Assembly (NCBI RefSeq): GCF_042676145.1
Contig: NZ_JBHTJW010000002.1
Coordinates: 248,001 to 312,000, forward strand
Length of the DNA: 64,000 bases
Direction of reading: 5' to 3'
DNA from: Methylophilus glucosoxydans
GTDB lineage: Bacteria; Pseudomonadota; Gammaproteobacteria; Burkholderiales; Methylophilaceae
The notes under the pieces were generated by a model. It saw only the letters and a program-made list of their open reading frames with translations. It was not told the origin of the DNA and searched no databases. How positions within the stretch are numbered: the first letter of the stretch is position 1; the number at the start of each line of letters is the position of its first letter. This document shows, one piece after another, positions 60,696 to 64,000 of the stretch. Both the position numbers and the translations under genes were made by a program.

Positions 60696-60821
60696 GCGCG
60701 TGATTTTACCACAGCCGCTTGGTTGATCTGGTGCTTGCCGCCATGTCGCGCTAGTCCTGTCATATTAAATTCACTGTCAGCGATTAATTTAGTCAAAATT
60801 TTTTAATTCTGGAGTTTTGAC

Positions 60822-62333
60822 ATGACTTTTAAACTAGCCGCCATGACCGTGGCGATTTCACTGGCATTGCCTACCTTGGCAAATGCAACCCCTTCATTGA
60901 TCGCGATGGGCAGTTTGTCCGGGACCACGGACTTGTCCAGTTTCACTGGCATGTTGGAAAATGGTGTGGATCATCAGAATGTATTGGGTGGCATGGGTTC
61001 TGGCCTGGCTTGGGCAGGTGGTAGTACTTTCCTGGCGTTGCCAGACCGTGGCCCGAATGCTACCGAGTATAACCCGCTGGTAGACAATACCACCTCTTAC
61101 ATTTCGCGCTTTCAAACGCTCAACCTCAGTTTGCAACAAACTTACAATGGTTCGAGCTACAGTTATAACCTGACCCCGACATTAACTGGCACCACGCTGT
61201 TATACAGCAATACGCCACTTAACTACGGCACCGGGGCCGCTGGCACAGGTAGCCTGGGCGGCCAAAACTACACATTGGGCAGTGGCGCGACGGTAAATGC
61301 AGGTAAATATTATTTTAATGGCCGTTCAGATAACTTTTTGGCGGGTACCAACTCCAGCAACTCGAATAATGGCCGTTTCGACCCAGAGGCCATCCGCGTT
61401 TCTAACGATGGCAAAAGCGTTTATATCAGCGATGAATATGGCCCTTATGTCTATCAGTTTGACCGCGCGACCGGCGCCAGAACCAATGTCTACAACTTGC
61501 CTTCAGCATTTACTGCGCAAAATTTGAGCAGCCAGGGTGCGAATGAAATCAGTGGCAATACCAGCGGCCGTGTGGCCAACAAAGGCATGGAAGGCCTGGC
61601 CATTACGCCTGATGGCAAAACACTGGTTGGTTTTGAGCAAAGCCCGCTGATTCAGGATGGTGGCGATGGTGGTCGTACCAACCGTATCGTGACGATTGAT
61701 ACGAAAACGGGTGCTACCAAGCAGTATGTCTATGACAACTTCCTCTCTGATAAAAACAAGACCTACAACAGTAGCGAGATTCTGGCGGTCAATGACCATA
61801 CCTTCTTTGTGCTTGAGCGTGATGGCAAGGGCGCGGGCGATGGTTCCAAGGCGGATGTGAAACGTATCTACAAAATCGACCTGAATGATGCAAATGGCGA
61901 TGGCGTCGTGGGTGACCAAGCGGTAGATATTGGCTCATTGAACAGTGGTGCTGGCATCAGTGGCCAAAATAACCTGCAGAGCTATGCTGTGCAAAAAAGC
62001 TTGTTCCTTGACCTGAAAGCGGCGCTCATCAATGCCGGGATTACCAATACTAACATTCCTGCCAAGCTCGAAGGCATGACTTTTGGCGAGGACATCATGG
62101 AGGGTGGCGTGCTGTATCACACCCTGTACGTGGCCAATGATAATGACTTTGTGCCAGGCATTGCAGGGGACAACAAGTTCTTCGTGTTCAAGTTTACCGA
62201 TGCAGACTTGAATGGCAGCAAATTTGTGAACCAGGCATTGTCTGTCAGTGCCGTGCCTGAGCCAGCCAATGTTTCGATGCTGATTTCTGGCCTGTTTCTG
62301 ATGGGTTGGTTGCAACGTCGTCGTCAGCGCTAA
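60822..62333 (+). CDS. esterase/phytase-like protein with PEP-CTERM sorting signal
   Basis: A 503-residue secreted protein. Signal peptide about 1-22 (ending LANA), then the esterase-like phytase domain (FDPEAIRVSNDGKSVYISDEYGPYVYQFDRATGA, NKGMEGLAITPDGKTLVGFEQSPL, and acidic loops such as DLNDANGDGVVGD that could bind calcium). The C-terminus is a PEP-CTERM signal: VPEPANVSMLISGLFLMGW then RRRQR, which in exosortase-bearing bacteria directs processing and attachment or release with exopolysaccharide. GGAG lies ahead of the ATG. The enzyme's substrate is not established. No exosortase gene is in the window. Confidence 0.85.
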   Translation: MTFKLAAMTVAISLALPTLANATPSLIAMGSLSGTTDLSSFTGMLENGVDHQNVLGGMGSGLAWAGGSTFLALPDRGPNATEYNPLVDNTTSYISRFQTLNLSLQQTYNGSSYSYNLTPTLTGTTLLYSNTPLNYGTGAAGTGSLGGQNYTLGSGATVNAGKYYFNGRSDNFLAGTNSSNSNNGRFDPEAIRVSNDGKSVYISDEYGPYVYQFDRATGARTNVYNLPSAFTAQNLSSQGANEISGNTSGRVANKGMEGLAITPDGKTLVGFEQSPLIQDGGDGGRTNRIVTIDTKTGATKQYVYDNFLSDKNKTYNSSEILAVNDHTFFVLERDGKGAGDGSKADVKRIYKIDLNDANGDGVVGDQAVDIGSLNSGAGISGQNNLQSYAVQKSLFLDLKAALINAGITNTNIPAKLEGMTFGEDIMEGGVLYHTLYVANDNDFVPGIAGDNKFFVFKFTDADLNGSKFVNQALSVSAVPEPANVSMLISGLFLMGWLQRRRQR

Positions 62334-62349
62334 GCTAGGCGTTGAGTGT

Positions 62350-62380
62350 AAAAAGCCGCCTTTGCAGGGCGGCTTTTTTT
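62350..62380. terminator. bidirectional terminator between PEP-CTERM gene and photolyase-like gene
   Basis: AAAAAGCCGCC (62350-62360), 7-base loop, GGCGGCTTTTTTT (62368-62380). The T-run touches the stop codon of the minus-strand gene. Confidence 0.92.
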
Positions 62381-63659
62381 ATGCGGCTGGATCGTTTGAA
62401 AATCGTTCATCGTCGTTGGCAAACACCAGCGGCTCAACTTTTTTCCAGTAGCGGCTAAACCGCATCAGCTCATGGTCGCTGAAGTGGGTGTCATAGAGGC
62501 TGGGTTCTTGTAGCCAAGTAAGTCGTGCATCGTCAGCCGCTGCTTTGAGCCGCGCGTTCGGAGTGTTTTGGCTGATGGTGTGCCTCTGCGAATAGCTTGC
62601 CAGTACTTGTGCTGTGCTGCCAAGCCATATGTCTGTCTCTGGGATTTCGCTCAGGCAATCGGCCATGAATTGCAGGCGTTTCAGGGGCCATTGCCCATAA
62701 AGTGCAGGGTCAAATACAAAGACGCGAGGGGCCTTACTCTTTAGTAGAGCATGCTCTGGCGATAACATTTCGTCATGAAGCCAAACCACAGCACTGTCGT
62801 CACGAAGGGGCAAATGCTGCGCTGTTATTTCCACAGGCAAATACGCGCTGTGGCTGGCAGCAGCCTCATCACCTGTTTGCGGCGGAGGGGCGCCAAACAA
62901 TTGTTGATGCAATGTTTCGTAGCTGGCATCGAACGGGCAACGCACAGGACATTGCTGGCACCAGTGTCCGCCGCCGAATTTGACGATATTCTCTTTGTTG
63001 AAGAAATAAGGTTTATGGCTAAAGCTGGCGCCTATCCATTGCCATGAGAGGTGATTGGAAGCTAGGTCACCATCCAGCAGGTTTTGTTCAAACCAGTCTG
63101 CCGCCTGGCGCCAGTCTACTTTTAACCAGTGCAATACATAGGCTGCAAACCACATGCGGGCATGGTTGTGTACGTAACCCTCTTGCCGCAGCTGACGCAC
63201 AATTTCATCCATGCATACCAGCCCGGTGAATCCTTGTGCAATAAAGTCTGGCAAGGGTTGTGTGCCCAGGGCCACTTTAGGTGACTCCATGGGTTGTTTG
63301 ATTGCCTCACCAAAACGGTACCAGACCTGCCTGAAGTAGTCGCGGTAGCTAAGCTCGGCAATCAGTTTGACACCGCGCTTACCAGCGCTTTGGCGGACGC
63401 TGTTCACCGTCTCTTGCAAAGACAGACAGCCATGGCGCAAGTAAGGCGAAAGCCGGGTGGCTGCGCCATCCAGATGATTCCGGGTCTGGTGATACGCATC
63501 GGCATCAATGGTCGCCAGTCGCTGCAATGCCGTGACGCGGCCGCCTTGCCAGCGGTCGTCCAAATCTGGTCCGCTGGCCTGCGGAAAGCAGGTGCGGATT
63601 TGTGCCAGCCGTTCCCGGCGGTCAGTCGCAAGCGTAAGGCGGACAGGCGGTTGAGTCAT
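62379..63659 (-). CDS. photolyase/cryptochrome-like protein with permuted domain order
   Basis: A 426-residue flavoprotein. The FAD-binding helical domain is at the N-terminus (about 30-255): RLSPYLRHGCLSLQE, ELSYRDYFRQVW, YVHNHARMWFAAYVLHWLKVDW, and LLDGDLASNHLSWQWIGASFSHKPYFF are photolyase hallmarks. A cysteine group W-C234-Q-Q-C237-P-V-R-C241 follows. After a linker, residues about 288-390 resemble the alpha/beta domain that normally starts photolyases (AVVWLHDEMLSPEHALL, RVFVFDP, LKRLQFMADCLSE). In classical enzymes that domain comes first. A GGGGGA stretch precedes ATG 63659. DNA repair is plausible; light-sensing is also possible. Family good, exact activity unknown. Confidence 0.75.
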   Translation of the reverse strand: MTQPPVRLTLATDRRERLAQIRTCFPQASGPDLDDRWQGGRVTALQRLATIDADAYHQTRNHLDGAATRLSPYLRHGCLSLQETVNSVRQSAGKRGVKLIAELSYRDYFRQVWYRFGEAIKQPMESPKVALGTQPLPDFIAQGFTGLVCMDEIVRQLRQEGYVHNHARMWFAAYVLHWLKVDWRQAADWFEQNLLDGDLASNHLSWQWIGASFSHKPYFFNKENIVKFGGGHWCQQCPVRCPFDASYETLHQQLFGAPPPQTGDEAAASHSAYLPVEITAQHLPLRDDSAVVWLHDEMLSPEHALLKSKAPRVFVFDPALYGQWPLKRLQFMADCLSEIPETDIWLGSTAQVLASYSQRHTISQNTPNARLKAAADDARLTWLQEPSLYDTHFSDHELMRFSRYWKKVEPLVFANDDERFSNDPAA

Positions 63660-63740
63660 TCCCCCATTTTGACACAAGTAGTGATACCATGCGCTCAAAG
63701 ATTCGTGGTCGTTTATTCATCGTGGTTTGGGGGGCGGGTT

Positions 63741-64000
63741 ATGCAGACAGGATGGTGGTGGTGCGGATTGGGTCTGGTGCTGTTATGCTCGGAAATGCTG
63801 CTCGGCACCTTGTACTTATTATGGCTAGGCATTGCCGCACTGGCAATGGCAGCGCTCACCCTGGTTTGGCCTGAGATGTCATTGGCCTTGCAAGCCCTGA
63901 ATTATGCCGTGCTGGCGGCACTGGCCTTGACCATCATGCGCAAGCTGGAGAAACGCAAGCCTGACTTGCGGGTTGGACAGGCGCAGGGCGAGGAAATCGG
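63741..64000 (+). CDS. NfeD-family membrane protein, N-terminal part (partial)
   Basis: Open to the right edge of the window; 86 residues are visible. MQTGWWWCGLGLVLLCSEMLLG then TLYLLWLGIAALAMAALTLVW and a third hydrophobic stretch AVLAALALTIMRKLEKRK fit the short NfeD-type proteins (YbbK-like), which usually pair with an SPFH/stomatin protein and act in membrane quality control. A G-rich stretch lies before ATG 63741. The C-terminal OB-fold expected in the family would be beyond the window. Confidence 0.75.
   Translation, partial: MQTGWWWCGLGLVLLCSEMLLGTLYLLWLGIAALAMAALTLVWPEMSLALQALNYAVLAALALTIMRKLEKRKPDLRVGQAQGEEI

Noticed and set aside
1..64000. CRISPR arrays, insertion sequences, prophage, riboswitches or rRNA genes
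   Set aside because: No repeat-spacer pattern, transposase, integrase, phage structural gene or recognised riboswitch core was seen.

Overview
The window reads as chromosomal DNA of a betaproteobacterium, most likely a methylotroph of the Methylophilaceae (Methylophilus, Methylotenera or Methylovorus type). This rests on gene content and protein character (lptM-lysA, comM-ubiK, mrcA next to pilMNOPQ, aroK-aroB-dgt, a tRNA Pro-Arg-His cluster, tetrahydrofolate C1 enzymes PurU and FolD, a PEP-CTERM protein), not on any database comparison. No prophage, insertion sequence, integrase or CRISPR array was found. Most of it is well-packed core genome; the accessory-looking parts are efflux, secretion, pilus and nitrogen-response loci.

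Layout. 1-9.5 kb: the C-terminal half of a multidrug RND pump, a minus-strand nudB-nadA-HIT operon, and a complete CzcCBA-type heavy-metal efflux operon. 9.5-13.3 kb: an intergenic stretch with a sigma-54-type promoter, a probable small RNA with a duplicated C-rich motif and a strong terminator; then tRNA-Thr, ispH, purU, lysA and the small lipoprotein gene lptM. 13.5-20.8 kb: a type IV pilus assembly operon pilE-fimT-pilV-pilW-pilX-pilY1. 20.8-24.2 kb: two very small proteins, a hypothetical secreted protein, a DUF1993 protein, comM and ubiK. 24.3-27.3 kb: a sigma-54 promoter driving a TorF-type porin, glnK and amtB, i.e. a nitrogen-limitation operon. 27.3-32.1 kb: a tripartite type I secretion-like operon whose ABC protein has a badly degraded nucleotide-binding domain. 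32.1-36 kb: a 630-base gap with no convincing gene, a nucleotidyltransferase-like protein and mrcA. 36-44 kb: pilMNOPQ, then aroK-aroB-dgt. 44-46 kb: dksA, folD and three tRNA genes. 45.9-57.4 kb: a diguanylate cyclase followed by a single compact operon for a second, MSHA-like type IV pilus or secretion machine (secretin, TPR protein, MshE-type ATPase, platform protein, PilM/N-like and PilO-like proteins, two unusual pilin-like proteins) ending in moeB. 57.4-64 kb: a BFD-like protein, valS, a PEP-CTERM esterase/phytase-like protein, a photolyase-like protein with its domains in reversed order, and the start of an nfeD-like gene.

How the parts work together. The first pilus system is split in two: the assembly core (pilMNOPQ) at 36-41 kb and the minor pilins with PilY1 at 13.5-20.8 kb; the ATPases PilB/PilT, platform PilC and the prepilin peptidase are outside the window. 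The second machine has its own secretin, ATPase and platform, and its ATPase carries an MshEN-type N-terminus expected to bind cyclic di-GMP, which fits the diguanylate cyclase just upstream. The sigma-54 promoter of porin-glnK-amtB and the sigma-54-like promoter of the small RNA suggest two outputs of the same alternative sigma factor within 15 kb. The strongest candidates for something undescribed are the sigma-54 small RNA, the motif-degenerate ABC exporter, the domain-permuted photolyase, and the MSHA-like machine with its pair of LPCPD pilins.
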